Assembly (NCBI GenBank): GCA_965216255.1
Contig: OZ244148.1
Span: forward strand, 434,001 to 498,000
Length of the DNA: 64,000 nucleotides
Direction of reading: 5' to 3'
Source of the DNA: G965216255 sp965216255
GTDB lineage: Bacteria; Bacteroidota; Rhodothermia; Rhodothermales; Bin80
Made by a program: the position numbers and the translations under genes. Positions within the stretch are counted from its first letter, which is position 1, and each line of letters starts with the position of its first letter. Shown one piece after another: positions 37,054 to 46,448 of this stretch. The notes under the pieces were generated by a model. The model saw only the letters and a program-made list of their open reading frames with translations. It did no database searches and was not told the DNA's origin.

Positions 37054-39212
37054 AGATTAACCGGCCACCATTTGGGGCCTACCGGCCGCCACCTGACTCA
37101 GCAGCCTCAAACAACAGGGGCTGGCAGGATACTCCAGAAGGTATCCCGGTCAGGAGCGCCTATACCCGGGCCGACCTGCAGGCAGCCGACCATCTGGATT
37201 ATGTGGCCGGAGTGCCCCCGTTTCTTAGAGGGCCTTATGCCACCATGTACACGACGCGTCCATGGACCATCCGCCAGTACGCGGGATTTTCGACGGCGGA
37301 AGACACCAACGCGTTCTTCCGCCGGGCGCTCGCTGAAGGACAGAAGGGACTCTCCGTGGCCTTTGACCTAGCCACGCACCGCGGCTATGATTCAGACCAT
37401 GCGCGGGTAAGCGGGGATGTCGGCAAGACGGGCGTGGCCGTTGACACGGTCGAGGACATGAAGATTCTCTTTGACGGCATCCCGCTGGCAGACATGTCGG
37501 TGTCCATGACGATGAACGGGGCGGTACTGCCCGTCATGGCCTTCTATCTCGTTGCTGCCGAAGAGCAGGGAGCGGCCAACCGCGCCCTACGCGGGACCAT
37601 TCAGAATGACATTCTGAAGGAATTCATGGTCCGCAACACGTATATCTACCCGCCTGAGGAGTCAATGCGTATTGCGGGCGACATCATTGCCTACTCTGCC
37701 AAGCACCTGCCCCGCTTCAACTCCGTGTCCGTTAGTGGTTACCACATGCACGAGGCGGGCGCGCCGGCAGACTTGGAATTGGCCTATACACTCGGAAACG
37801 GCCTGGAATATCTGCGACGCGGCCTTTCTCGGGGCATAGACATTGATGATCTGGCCCCGCGCATCTCCTTCTTCTTTGGCGTCGGCATGCACTTCTTCAT
37901 GGAGATTGCCAAGCTACGCGCCGCTCGCATACTCTGGGCACGACTCGTAGCCCCGTTCAAGCCGCGCAATCCAAAGTCCATGGCACTGCGCATGCACTGC
38001 CAGACCTCCGGGTACAGCCTTGCCGCGCAGGAGCCTTACAACAACGTGGTACGCACTACGGCAGAGGCGCTGGCGGCCGTCTTGGGCCATACCCAGTCCC
38101 TGCATACCAATGCACTGGATGAAGCGCTGGCGCTACCCAGCGAAAGATCGGCCCGCTTGGCGCGAAATACCCAACTCTTTCTGCTGCATGAAACGGGAAT
38201 CACGCGCTCCATTGACCCGTGGGCGGGCTCCTATGCCGTCGAAGCCCTGACGGACGGGCTTGCCCGCCGGGCCTGGTCCCACCTGCAGGAGGTGGAGGCC
38301 TTGGGCGGCATGACCAAGGCGATCCAGCAAGGGCTACCGAAGATACGCATAGAAGAGGCTGCGGCGCGCAAACAGGCGCGTATCGACGGCGGACGCGACG
38401 TGGTAGTCGGCGTGAACCGCTTTCGCGGCGATAGTGAGCAGGAAGTGGAACTCCTGGAGGTAGATGCCCGTGCCGTCCTTGCGCGCCAGGTCGAACGCCT
38501 ACGTCAGGTCCGGGAGCAGCGGGACGCAGCGCGCGTTCAGGCGGCACTCGAGGCACTTTCGTCTGCAGCAGCTTCGGCCGGGAAAAATCTTTTGCCAGCC
38601 GCCGTGCGCGCTGCCCGCGCCCGGGCTACCCTGGGCGAAATCTCCACGGCACTGGAAAATATCTTCGGCAGATACCGGGCTACCAGTCCGGCCATAAGCG
38701 GCGTATACATTGCCGATGCTACCATGCAAGACGAGTTACTAGGCATCCGGGCGCTTTCAAACCGGTTCGCCGCCCTCGAAGGGCGACGGGCCCGCCTGCT
38801 GGTCTCGAAACTGGGCCAGGACGGCCACGACCGAGGGGCCAGGATTATCGCGACTTCCTTTGCCGACCTAGGCTTTGACGTGGACATTGGCGCCCTTTTT
38901 CAGACGCCGGAAGAAGTGGCCCGACAGGCGATCGAGAGCGACGTGCACGTACTGGGCATCTCAAGTCTCGCCGGTGCGCACAAGACCCTGATACCGCGGC
39001 TGATAGCCGAGCTTCAGGACCGCGGCGCCGCACATGTCCTCGTCGTGGTGGGAGGCATCGTGCCGGCCAAAGATCACGCCATGCTTTACGAAGCCGGTGC
39101 CGCAGGCATCTTTGGGCCCGGCACCCGGGTAAGCAGTGCGGCGCAGCGGATACTCGAACTGCTCCTGGACCGCGTCGAAACCAATCCGGATCCACCCTCC
39201 CCGGCGGGATGA
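37050..39212 (+). CDS. mutB: Methylmalonyl-CoA mutase large (alpha) subunit, adenosylcobalamin-dependent
   Basis: 720 residues, full length. The substrate domain has TMYTTRPWTIRQYAGFSTA (with the active-site Tyr), GLSVAFDLATHRGYDSDH and SVSMTMNGAVLPVMAFY. The C-terminal cobalamin domain carries GQDGHDRGARIIA (DxHxxG, lower axial His), LGISSLAGAH and VVVGGIVPAKD. It catalyses the radical rearrangement between methylmalonyl-CoA and succinyl-CoA, linking propionate, odd-chain fatty acid and branched amino-acid carbon to the TCA cycle. All known key residues appear present. Confidence 0.96.
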   Translation: MKINRPPFGAYRPPPDSAASNNRGWQDTPEGIPVRSAYTRADLQAADHLDYVAGVPPFLRGPYATMYTTRPWTIRQYAGFSTAEDTNAFFRRALAEGQKGLSVAFDLATHRGYDSDHARVSGDVGKTGVAVDTVEDMKILFDGIPLADMSVSMTMNGAVLPVMAFYLVAAEEQGAANRALRGTIQNDILKEFMVRNTYIYPPEESMRIAGDIIAYSAKHLPRFNSVSVSGYHMHEAGAPADLELAYTLGNGLEYLRRGLSRGIDIDDLAPRISFFFGVGMHFFMEIAKLRAARILWARLVAPFKPRNPKSMALRMHCQTSGYSLAAQEPYNNVVRTTAEALAAVLGHTQSLHTNALDEALALPSERSARLARNTQLFLLHETGITRSIDPWAGSYAVEALTDGLARRAWSHLQEVEALGGMTKAIQQGLPKIRIEEAAARKQARIDGGRDVVVGVNRFRGDSEQEVELLEVDARAVLARQVERLRQVREQRDAARVQAALEALSSAAASAGKNLLPAAVRAARARATLGEISTALENIFGRYRATSPAISGVYIADATMQDELLGIRALSNRFAALEGRRARLLVSKLGQDGHDRGARIIATSFADLGFDVDIGALFQTPEEVARQAIESDVHVLGISSLAGAHKTLIPRLIAELQDRGAAHVLVVVGGIVPAKDHAMLYEAGAAGIFGPGTRVSSAAQRILELLLDRVETNPDPPSPAG

Positions 39213-39216
39213 TCGA

Positions 39217-40233
39217 ATGGGCGAGTCGACTTCTGAACCACTTTCCGGGATTCCCGCCGGCCCACCCGAAATGCCGCAGGCCACAGACGTTGCGGAAGGC
39301 ATACGGAGCGGGGACAGGGCCCTTTTGGCGCGTGCAATTACGCTTCTGGAAAGCTCGCGGGTACAGGATCGGATCAAAGCCGAAGACATTCTGCGCTCCT
39401 GCAGCGAAGGTTCCGGACTCCGTATCGGGATAACAGGTGCCCCGGGCGTGGGCAAGAGCACCTTTATTGATGCGCTAGGCAGCCTGCTGGTGGCGCGAGG
39501 TCTCCGCGTAGCCGTCCTGAGCGTTGATCCCAGTAGCAGGGCAACGGGCGGAAGCATCCTCGGAGACAAGACACGCATGCCCCGCCTCGCCGGGCACCCG
39601 GGCGCCTTCATTCGCTCGTCCCCGTCAGGAGGCGTATTGGGTGGCATCACGCCGACCACCAGAGGCGCCATTCAGTTGTGCGAGGCCGCTGGATTTGCCT
39701 TTGTTCTGGTCGAAACCGTCGGCGTCGGACAGTCCGAGCTCGCTGCGCGCGCGGTTACAGATATCGTGCTGCTATTGGTCCAGCCTGGTTCCGGAGATGA
39801 GTTGCAGGGCATCAAGCGCGGCATCGTGGAGATCGCGGACCTTCTTGTCGTGACCAAGGCGGACGGGGACAACATGCAGCAGGCAAGCCAGACGCAGCGC
39901 CACTATCGGCGTGCCGCCGCGCTGCACACGGGCGGTTTTCGACGCGTCGAGACCTGCTCTGCGCTCACCGGCGCGGGAATGGAATCGGTGTGGCGCCGCG
40001 TAGAAAGGATGGCGGAGCACCTTCGGGCTTCGGGCAAGCTGGAAAGGCGGCGCAAGGCCGGCGCACGCGACGCCGTGATGGAAGCCCTCGAGCTAGCGCT
40101 AGTGTCGGATTGCCTTGCCTCTCTGGAGGCGCGTAGCATGCTGGGCGAGCTACAGGAAGCCGTGGCGGCGGGGATCATGTCGCCTCTCGAGGCCGCCCGC
40201 AGGGTTATTGCAGCCTACCGGCCTGTCCCGTGA
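39217..40233 (+). CDS. meaB: MeaB/ArgK GTPase chaperone of methylmalonyl-CoA mutase
   Basis: 338 residues from the ATG at 39217, four bases after the mutB stop; the frame extends upstream into mutB but conserved sequence starts here. G-domain motifs: GAPGVGKSTFIDAL (P-loop), SVDPSSRATGGSILGDKTRM, VETVGVGQSE (switch II) and VVTKADGDN (G4). MeaB loads and protects the cobalamin cofactor of MutAB. Third gene of the operon. Confidence 0.94.
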   Translation: MGESTSEPLSGIPAGPPEMPQATDVAEGIRSGDRALLARAITLLESSRVQDRIKAEDILRSCSEGSGLRIGITGAPGVGKSTFIDALGSLLVARGLRVAVLSVDPSSRATGGSILGDKTRMPRLAGHPGAFIRSSPSGGVLGGITPTTRGAIQLCEAAGFAFVLVETVGVGQSELAARAVTDIVLLLVQPGSGDELQGIKRGIVEIADLLVVTKADGDNMQQASQTQRHYRRAAALHTGGFRRVETCSALTGAGMESVWRRVERMAEHLRASGKLERRRKAGARDAVMEALELALVSDCLASLEARSMLGELQEAVAAGIMSPLEAARRVIAAYRPVP

Positions 40234-40297
40234 TAGTAGCATCGGGAATTCTTTCGTCCGCGGCAGCGTAAGAGCCCGTCACGCAAATCGGAGCAGT

Positions 40298-42541
40298 ATG
40301 CGGCAAGACAGTGCGGAAATGCGGCAGCCCCGCGACTTCATTCGCCAGATCATTGACGACGACCTCCAAGGCGAGCGCCGCACCGCAATCGTCGTCCGGT
40401 TTCCACCCGAACCGAACGGGTATCTGCATATTGGGCATGCGAAGAGCATTTCGCTGAATTTTGGGCTGGCCCGGGATTATGGCGGGGCCTGCCATCTGCG
40501 CTTTGATGACACCAACCCCGAAACCGAAGACCTCGAATATGTACGGGCTATAAAGCGCGACCTGGAGTGGCTGGGCTATGACTGGGCGGGAAAGGAGTTC
40601 TATGCGTCGGACTATTTTGAGCAGCTCTATGCCTGGGCTGTGGACCTTATCAGGAAGCGCAAGGCCTACGTAGATGACCTAAGTGAAGATGAAATCCGCA
40701 TGCACCGCGGCACTGTCACGGAGCCTGGACGCGAAAGTCCATACCGGGACCGGGGCACAGCAGAGAGCCTGAATCTATTCGCCCGCATGCGGGCAGGCGA
40801 ATTTCCTGACGGCCGGCGCGTTCTCCGCGCCCGTATCGACATGGCCCATCCCAACATGAAGATGCGGGACCCGCTGATGTACCGGATCCGCCACGCGACC
40901 CATTACCGGCAGGGAAATGCCTGGTGCATTTACCCGTTCTATGATTGGGCCCACGGTCAGAGTGACGCCATAGAGGGCGTTACCCATTCAATCTGCACGC
41001 TGGAATTTGCCGTCAACCGGCCGCTATATGACTGGTACCTGGATGCGCTAGGCATCCATCCCCGGCCGTTTCAGTACGAATTCGCCCGCCTGAACCTCGG
41101 CTACGCCATCACGTCCAAGCGCAAGCTGCTGCAGCTTGTAAACGAAGGTGCCGTGGCGGGATGGAATGACCCCCGCATGCCAACGCTTGCCGGCATTCGC
41201 CGGCGGGGCATTACGCCGGAGGCCGTGCGCGGCTTTTGCGAACGGGTAGGCACTACCAGAGTCGATGGCATCAGCGACCCGGATTTGCTCGACTTCTGTA
41301 TCAGGACGGATCTCAACCACCGGGCACCGCGCGTGATGTGCGTGCTCGACCCACTGCGGGTTACGCTCACAAACTACGATGGCAGGGAAACGCTCAAGGC
41401 CCCGTACTGGCCCCACGACGTGCCCCGAGAGGGATTTCGTGCCGTGCCGTTTTCCGGGTCCCTGTTTGTCGAACGCTCCGACTTCGAGGAACATCCCCGA
41501 AAAGGCTTTCGTCGCCTGTCCCCCGGAGCCTGCGTGCGGCTCCGGCATGCGTACATCATACGGTGTGACGACGTAGTGCGCGGCGAATCAGGGGCCGTCG
41601 CCGAACTCCGCTGTAGCTATTTTCCAGAGACAATGAGTGGCACGGCCGGCCGTGGGCCAAAGGCCCGCGGCACGATCCATTGGGTAGACGCGGATGCGTC
41701 CATCCGCACAGAGGTACGTCTATACGAGAGACTATTCGTCAGAGAGGATCCAGGGGAGGATTTTGTCGCGGCACTCAATCCTGCTTCCATAACGATTCGA
41801 CTGGGCGCCAGAATAGAGCCAAGTATATTGGATGATGGATCAAGCACACGTTACCAATTTACGCGGTTGGGATATTTCTGGCGCGACCCCGAAGATTCGC
41901 TACCCGATGCGCCTGTATTTTGCCGCATTGTCCCTCTGCGGGATGGCTTCTCGAGAGCACCCGATCAAAAGGGAGCGGCGACAGGGCATGGCCAAGCGGA
42001 TCCCGCTGCCAAACCGGACATCCCTTACAAGAAGCGCCCGATCGCCGGTCATCGTGCTTCCCGGGATGGGATCCGGGAAGCCACCCCCGGGGCGAATGCC
42101 TTCATGCAAGAGGCCGCCAGGCACGGTGATGCAGAGACGGTTTCGAAGTGGATGACAAACTACCTCCTGCCGGCCCTGGATGGCGGAGAAATTACTTCTT
42201 CGTTGGTTACACCCAGACAGCTGGCCGAAATTGCCACACGCGTAGGGGGCGGCAGCCTGTCCACGCACGCCGGAAAACAGGTGCTCTTCGAGCTATTGCG
42301 GAAGGGCGGTAGCGTTTCGGAGATTATCTCGCGGCTAGACCGGGAATCAACGCACGACCCTATGGCTCTGGGCCGGATGATGGATGATGTCATATCCCGC
42401 TACCCTGACAAGGCCGCTGCATATCGGGCCGGCAAGAAAGGGCTTCTGAATTTCTTCGTTGGCCAGATCATGCAGAAAACCTCCGGAAAGGCTTCTCCCC
42501 GGTTGATTCGAGAGCTTGCAATTGCGAGACTCGGCGAATGA
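40298..42541 (+). CDS. glnS: Glutaminyl-tRNA synthetase with a C-terminal YqeY/GatB-like domain
   Basis: 747 residues from the ATG at 40298, which has GGAG at 40290-40293; an upstream extension of the frame overlaps meaB and is not conserved. The class I motifs are PPEPNGYLHIGHAKS (HIGH) and AITSKRKLLQLV (KMSKS equivalent), with the GlnRS catalytic landmark CHLRFDDTNPETE. After the anticodon-binding beta barrel (about residues 330-540) and a low-complexity linker, residues from about 620 form a YqeY/GatB-tail helical domain (TPRQLAEIATRVGGGSLS, AYRAGKKGLLNFFVGQIM). Such a tail is known in Deinococcus GlnRS, where it helps tRNA binding. It gives direct charging of tRNA-Gln. Confidence 0.95.
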   Translation: MRQDSAEMRQPRDFIRQIIDDDLQGERRTAIVVRFPPEPNGYLHIGHAKSISLNFGLARDYGGACHLRFDDTNPETEDLEYVRAIKRDLEWLGYDWAGKEFYASDYFEQLYAWAVDLIRKRKAYVDDLSEDEIRMHRGTVTEPGRESPYRDRGTAESLNLFARMRAGEFPDGRRVLRARIDMAHPNMKMRDPLMYRIRHATHYRQGNAWCIYPFYDWAHGQSDAIEGVTHSICTLEFAVNRPLYDWYLDALGIHPRPFQYEFARLNLGYAITSKRKLLQLVNEGAVAGWNDPRMPTLAGIRRRGITPEAVRGFCERVGTTRVDGISDPDLLDFCIRTDLNHRAPRVMCVLDPLRVTLTNYDGRETLKAPYWPHDVPREGFRAVPFSGSLFVERSDFEEHPRKGFRRLSPGACVRLRHAYIIRCDDVVRGESGAVAELRCSYFPETMSGTAGRGPKARGTIHWVDADASIRTEVRLYERLFVREDPGEDFVAALNPASITIRLGARIEPSILDDGSSTRYQFTRLGYFWRDPEDSLPDAPVFCRIVPLRDGFSRAPDQKGAATGHGQADPAAKPDIPYKKRPIAGHRASRDGIREATPGANAFMQEAARHGDAETVSKWMTNYLLPALDGGEITSSLVTPRQLAEIATRVGGGSLSTHAGKQVLFELLRKGGSVSEIISRLDRESTHDPMALGRMMDDVISRYPDKAAAYRAGKKGLLNFFVGQIMQKTSGKASPRLIRELAIARLGE

Positions 42542-42749
42542 AATCTCGCTACCATCAGGCACGCATGGCCGCGCCAGCATTCAATCCTTCGCCATAGGGC
42601 TACATTCACATTTGGGGTATTGGGCTGGCAATGAATCCGGTCTGCCCGGCGTTCAGCTACGACCATTTAACGGACTACGCTGTTCTGCTGAAGCCAAAGC
42701 AGCGCCGCTACGCGTGAGCCTTGACGCCCTCCAACGCGGACCGCCACAA

Positions 42750-43346
42750 TTACCCGGTATCAACAAGCATTTCAAGACGCTGGATTGCCCGCGCCAAGCT
42801 GGGCGCACGTGTGGCCGCGGTCTCAGGCCTCCAACGGCCAAGCACATATTCGATCATTAGTGCAGGGAATCTTGGCCCGACTTGGCGGCCACTACCTTCC
42901 CTTGGAACCATTCCCAGTCGAATCGCTTTTTTTCTGGAACGGCGCGCCATGGATACCAATTGTTCCTTTGGATAGGCAACCTCTTCGGGTTTTCTGGGAA
43001 ACATACCTGGGCTGAGGCTTAGGTATTGTCCGAGTGATTGAGCATCAGCCATCAGCCAGGCTTCTACTTGGCGCACGGCGATGCATAAACATAAATTTGG
43101 CGACAGAGCCGGGATCAACTGATTGCGCAATTGCGGTGCACATGCTGCGTCAATATCCAGGTCAACGAGTACCATCCACGGTGTAAAGCGAGCCGCACTA
43201 TTGTACCCGAGAATTTGTCTTTGCAAGGCAGCTTTACCGTTCTTTACGTGTACGGTGCCTATGCTGCCACCGGCGTGCAGAACGAGTCTGCGCACAACGG
43301 CTTCGTCGATCTTGCCTTCTACTGCTGCGGAAACACTAACTGACAT
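42750..43346 (-). CDS. Small TOPRIM-like protein, partner of the second AAA ATPase
   Basis: 198 residues. The N-terminus reads VSVSAAVEGKIDEAVVRRL with Glu10, then VLVDLDIDAACAP with Asp62, Asp64 and Asp66, the E...DxD pattern of a TOPRIM metal site, and VRQVEAWLMAD, similar to the HEIEAL block of DUF4276. It is shorter than the DUF4276 protein at 3393-4073 and not obviously the same subfamily. It starts eight bases after the stop of the ATPase gene, so the pair forms an operon. I infer a nuclease-type effector. A clear family name is not available from sequence alone. Confidence 0.65.
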   Translation of the reverse strand: MSVSVSAAVEGKIDEAVVRRLVLHAGGSIGTVHVKNGKAALQRQILGYNSAARFTPWMVLVDLDIDAACAPQLRNQLIPALSPNLCLCIAVRQVEAWLMADAQSLGQYLSLSPGMFPRKPEEVAYPKEQLVSMARRSRKKAIRLGMVPREGSGRQVGPRFPALMIEYVLGRWRPETAATRAPSLARAIQRLEMLVDTG

Positions 43347-43354
43347 GGAAGTCT

Positions 43355-44512
43355 TCAGGAGTCTCCAAATAGGAATAGTTGGATCGCCTCTGCGGGAGCA
43401 GTTTTAGGAATAATCACTTCGGCCAAGGACAGCCCGCCTTCCAACAAAGCCCGGCATTCTTGCATTGAGGAAGCGGGAATTATTTCCGCTCCTTCCGATC
43501 CTGGCAGAATCAGGAGCGCTTCGTCCAGGCCGATGCCCTCATCCTGCAGTAAATCTGCTGAATGTGTACTGAGAAAAACTTGCCGCCCTGTTTTCCACTG
43601 GACTTGGGCGAGCATCTGGGGAACGGCCCGTATAATCTGGGGATGCAGAGATAATTCCGGCTCTTCCAGCAGTAGTGGGCCGCCCTTATCCATGGCTGCC
43701 CAGAGAAGACCCAGAAGCCGCAGCGTCCCGTCCGAGAATTGTTCCTCGCTTTGCCACGCTCCGTGTTGGCGCCAGTGCCTGTACCTGCCGCGCAAATGAG
43801 GACTACCCCGATCATCCCTCCAGAGATCTATCTCCTCGAGCTGTGGAACCGCAATCTGAAGCGCATTCTGGATACGCTTCAGTCGCGACCTACGGGTCCT
43901 TTCGGATACATGAGCAATCTGCTGTAGAAAATCTCCCCCGAACGGATCATCTGAGCGGCCTACAGATCTTTCAGGTTCACGTATGAGCTGCGGAACGATA
44001 TGCAGATAGCGTATGGATTTAAAAAATCCCGCCAATTCGCGAAACCTCGTATTCATGTTCACCTGCTCGAGATGCGTCTGCGTCAGTCGCACCCTGTCTT
44101 TCCTATCCTGCTCGTCCGGCCGCTCAATCAGAGCTATACCATTCCGAAAAACCTGCTCGCTACGCACCATCGGTCTGCGCTGAGAGTCCTGATGAAACCT
44201 AAGCGTGTAACTCCACTGAATGTCTCCTGAATCCTGTTCCAATTCGATACGGACGGTTATGTCGGAGTTTCTACGCGCCGCCAGGCAGCGAATGGCCCCC
44301 ACCCCACCCCTGCGGCCGACCGCCTCGTGGAATCCCCCTGCCGGAAAGCTCAAATCACGCAGAAAACGGAATACATCCAGGAAATTGGATTTACCGGAGG
44401 CATTCGGTCCAACCAAAAAAAAACGATCTCTTATGGCGACGTCGGCACTGGAAAAGTTTTTCCAGTTGCGCAGGCAGACTCTCCGAATACTGATCTTGTT
44501 CTCCATGATCAT
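43355..44512 (-). CDS. AAA_21-type ATPase of a second ATPase/TOPRIM pair
   Basis: From the ATG at 44512 it has 385 residues; a longer in-frame start at 44572 adds 20 residues that do not resemble the family. Motifs: ISIRRVCLRNWKNF (typical first strand), Walker A VGPNASGKSNFLDVF (residues 34-48), QFSDGTLRLLGLLWA (signature), LLLEEPELSLHPQI (Walker B) and FLSTHSADLL. The codons for Phe31-Phe32-Leu33, just before Walker A, form a T9 run on the coding strand (44423-44415). The 5' part of the gene and its upstream region are duplicated at 52451-52967. Together with the TOPRIM partner it resembles PARIS- or AbiL-like two-gene immunity. Start uncertain. Confidence 0.82.
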   Translation of the reverse strand: MIMENKISIRRVCLRNWKNFSSADVAIRDRFFLVGPNASGKSNFLDVFRFLRDLSFPAGGFHEAVGRRGGVGAIRCLAARRNSDITVRIELEQDSGDIQWSYTLRFHQDSQRRPMVRSEQVFRNGIALIERPDEQDRKDRVRLTQTHLEQVNMNTRFRELAGFFKSIRYLHIVPQLIREPERSVGRSDDPFGGDFLQQIAHVSERTRRSRLKRIQNALQIAVPQLEEIDLWRDDRGSPHLRGRYRHWRQHGAWQSEEQFSDGTLRLLGLLWAAMDKGGPLLLEEPELSLHPQIIRAVPQMLAQVQWKTGRQVFLSTHSADLLQDEGIGLDEALLILPGSEGAEIIPASSMQECRALLEGGLSLAEVIIPKTAPAEAIQLFLFGDS

Positions 44513-44726
44513 CGGCGCAATCCAAGGCACCGGCTTGTGCCAGCTAGCTCTCTTCCGAAGGTCAACGCCCACCTATGAATGCCGGATTCTTCTATCCCTG
44601 AGAATGGCAGGCGTTTCCTTGCAGGGCGGCGCCTGCGCCGCACTTGTTCGATACTGACGATGGCGCCGCCGAGGAAGGCAGCGCCATGCCATCGCTCGCT
44701 TTCACAAAGCTCGTCCCCTAAACTAC
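44203..44726. repeat. Long direct repeat, copy 1 (partner at 52451-52967)
   Basis: About 520 bases, covering the first 100 or so codons of the ATPase gene and its upstream region to near the gltX stop, are repeated in the same orientation 8.2 kb away. Differences are few: single substitutions, a 5-base deletion in the C-rich stretch near 44304, and A9 versus A10. The repeat starts at cgtgtaactccactg and ends at ctcgtcccctaaact. Confidence 0.9.
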
Positions 44727-44743
44727 GGATAGCCCACCGCTGC

Positions 44744-46225
44744 TTACGTCTGCGCCGGCATGGCGCCTAATGCATGCTGGATGCGGCGGACGCATGTGGT
44801 GCGGCCCAACACCTCCAGCATGCCAATGAGACTTGGACCGGCCGTGGTACCACTTACCGCAAGACGTGCAGGGTGGATAAGTCGACCGGCGCCCACACCG
44901 AATTCAGCGGTAAGCACCCGAAGCGCGGCTTCGAGTTCGGCTTCGGAGAAAGGCTGCAGCTGAGACAGGCGATCTGCATACGCAGCCAACAGGCGGGGTG
45001 AGTCTGCCTTCCAGCGCCGCTGAACTCCTTTTTCGTCATACGTCACCGGGTCCTGGAACAGATACGCGTACGTGGTCACCAGCTCTTCGGCCAGATGGAC
45101 CCTGTCACCGACGAGCGCTGCCACGCGCAGCAAGTAGGCATCGTCCGCCGCAAGTCCGCGCCTTTCAAGAAGAGGACGAAGCCGGCCGATCAGCACGTTC
45201 GGGGACAGTCGGCGGAGATGCTGCTGATTGAACCATCTCAGCTTGTCGAGGCTGAAGCGGGCACCGCTGGTCCCGACGCGCTGCAAAGAGAAGCGGCCGA
45301 TGAGGTCACCGAGAGAGAAAATTTCTTCTTCCGTTGCCGGATTCCACCCGAGGAATACCAGAAAATTCACCAGGGCCTCGGGTTCGTAGCCCGCCGCGCG
45401 GTAGTCGCGGACCGATACCGGGATGCCCTGCCTTGCTGCATTCCGCTTCGAGAGCTTTCCCCCGCTAGGACTAAGAATGAGTGGCAGATGGGCCATTTGC
45501 GGCGGCGTCCATCCCAGCGCACGGTACAGCAGAATGTGCTTGGGCGCGGATGGCAGCCATTCCTCTCCGCGGATCACATGCGAAATCTGCATCAAGTGAT
45601 CATCCACGACGTTGGCGAGGTGGTACGTGGGCATCCCGTCAGACTTGAGCAGTACCTGGTCATCGATACTGTGCACCGGGATTTCAACCTCTCCCTTCAC
45701 CAGATCCGTGAAGCGCACGCTTCCCTCATCAGGCGTCCTGAATCGGATCACATGGGAATCACCGCGGGAAAGCCTTCGATCCACATCTGAGCTGGGGAGC
45801 GTAAGCGCATTGCACATCCGCTGCCTCTGCGTGCTGTCATAGCCTGCGGCCGCCCCCATGGCGGCGCGCATGGCTTCCAGGGCTTCCGGCGTGTCGAATG
45901 CATGATAGGCGTGGCCCGAGGCCAGCAATCTTTCTACATGGCGCAGGTAAAGATAGGTGCGTTCCGATTGCCGGTACGGACCGCTCGCACCTCCAGCCGC
46001 TGGCCCCTCATCCGGCACTAGGCCCACCCAGCCGAGACTATCCAGGATATCCTGCTCGGCATCCGGTACGTACCGGGTTCGGTCCGTGTCCTCGATGCGC
46101 AATATGAAGCGCCCATCAAGTCCCCGAGCCACCAGAAAGCAATAGAGCGCCGTGCGAAGGCCGCCTATGTGCAAGTATCCTGTTGGGCTCGGAGCAAAGC
46201 GGATGCGGACGGACGGATTGGCCAT
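44744..46225 (-). CDS. gltX: Glutamyl-tRNA synthetase
   Basis: 493 residues from the ATG at 46225, where the conserved sequence begins (VRIRFAPSPTGYLHIGGLR with the HIGH motif); the frame is open 28 codons further. The KMSKS equivalent is GGKLSKRNAARQG. The catalytic half shows RFILRIEDTDR and GDSHVIRFRTPDEG; the C-terminal half is the helical anticodon-binding domain (FSEAELEAALRVLTAEF). It charges tRNA-Glu. With GlnRS also encoded nearby, misacylation of tRNA-Gln plus GatCAB should not be needed. Confidence 0.96.
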   Translation of the reverse strand: MANPSVRIRFAPSPTGYLHIGGLRTALYCFLVARGLDGRFILRIEDTDRTRYVPDAEQDILDSLGWVGLVPDEGPAAGGASGPYRQSERTYLYLRHVERLLASGHAYHAFDTPEALEAMRAAMGAAAGYDSTQRQRMCNALTLPSSDVDRRLSRGDSHVIRFRTPDEGSVRFTDLVKGEVEIPVHSIDDQVLLKSDGMPTYHLANVVDDHLMQISHVIRGEEWLPSAPKHILLYRALGWTPPQMAHLPLILSPSGGKLSKRNAARQGIPVSVRDYRAAGYEPEALVNFLVFLGWNPATEEEIFSLGDLIGRFSLQRVGTSGARFSLDKLRWFNQQHLRRLSPNVLIGRLRPLLERRGLAADDAYLLRVAALVGDRVHLAEELVTTYAYLFQDPVTYDEKGVQRRWKADSPRLLAAYADRLSQLQPFSEAELEAALRVLTAEFGVGAGRLIHPARLAVSGTTAGPSLIGMLEVLGRTTCVRRIQHALGAMPAQT

Positions 46226-46448
46226 GGGGCCTTGCGGCTGAATCCTACCTATTATAACGCTGCGGCGGCGTATCGCGGGTGTACTCCCCGTAAATTCTTG
46301 GGATCTCACCGCCCGTTAGTCTCGTCCATGGCGGCGTTCGCTCCCACTGCGGTTATGGAGCTGCCACAATGTGCCGTCGTTTGCCGAGACTGCGCCAGCT
46401 TCGGCAGCTGCGGATACATTTGGGTTATTTAAAAGTCTTGGTGGTCTG

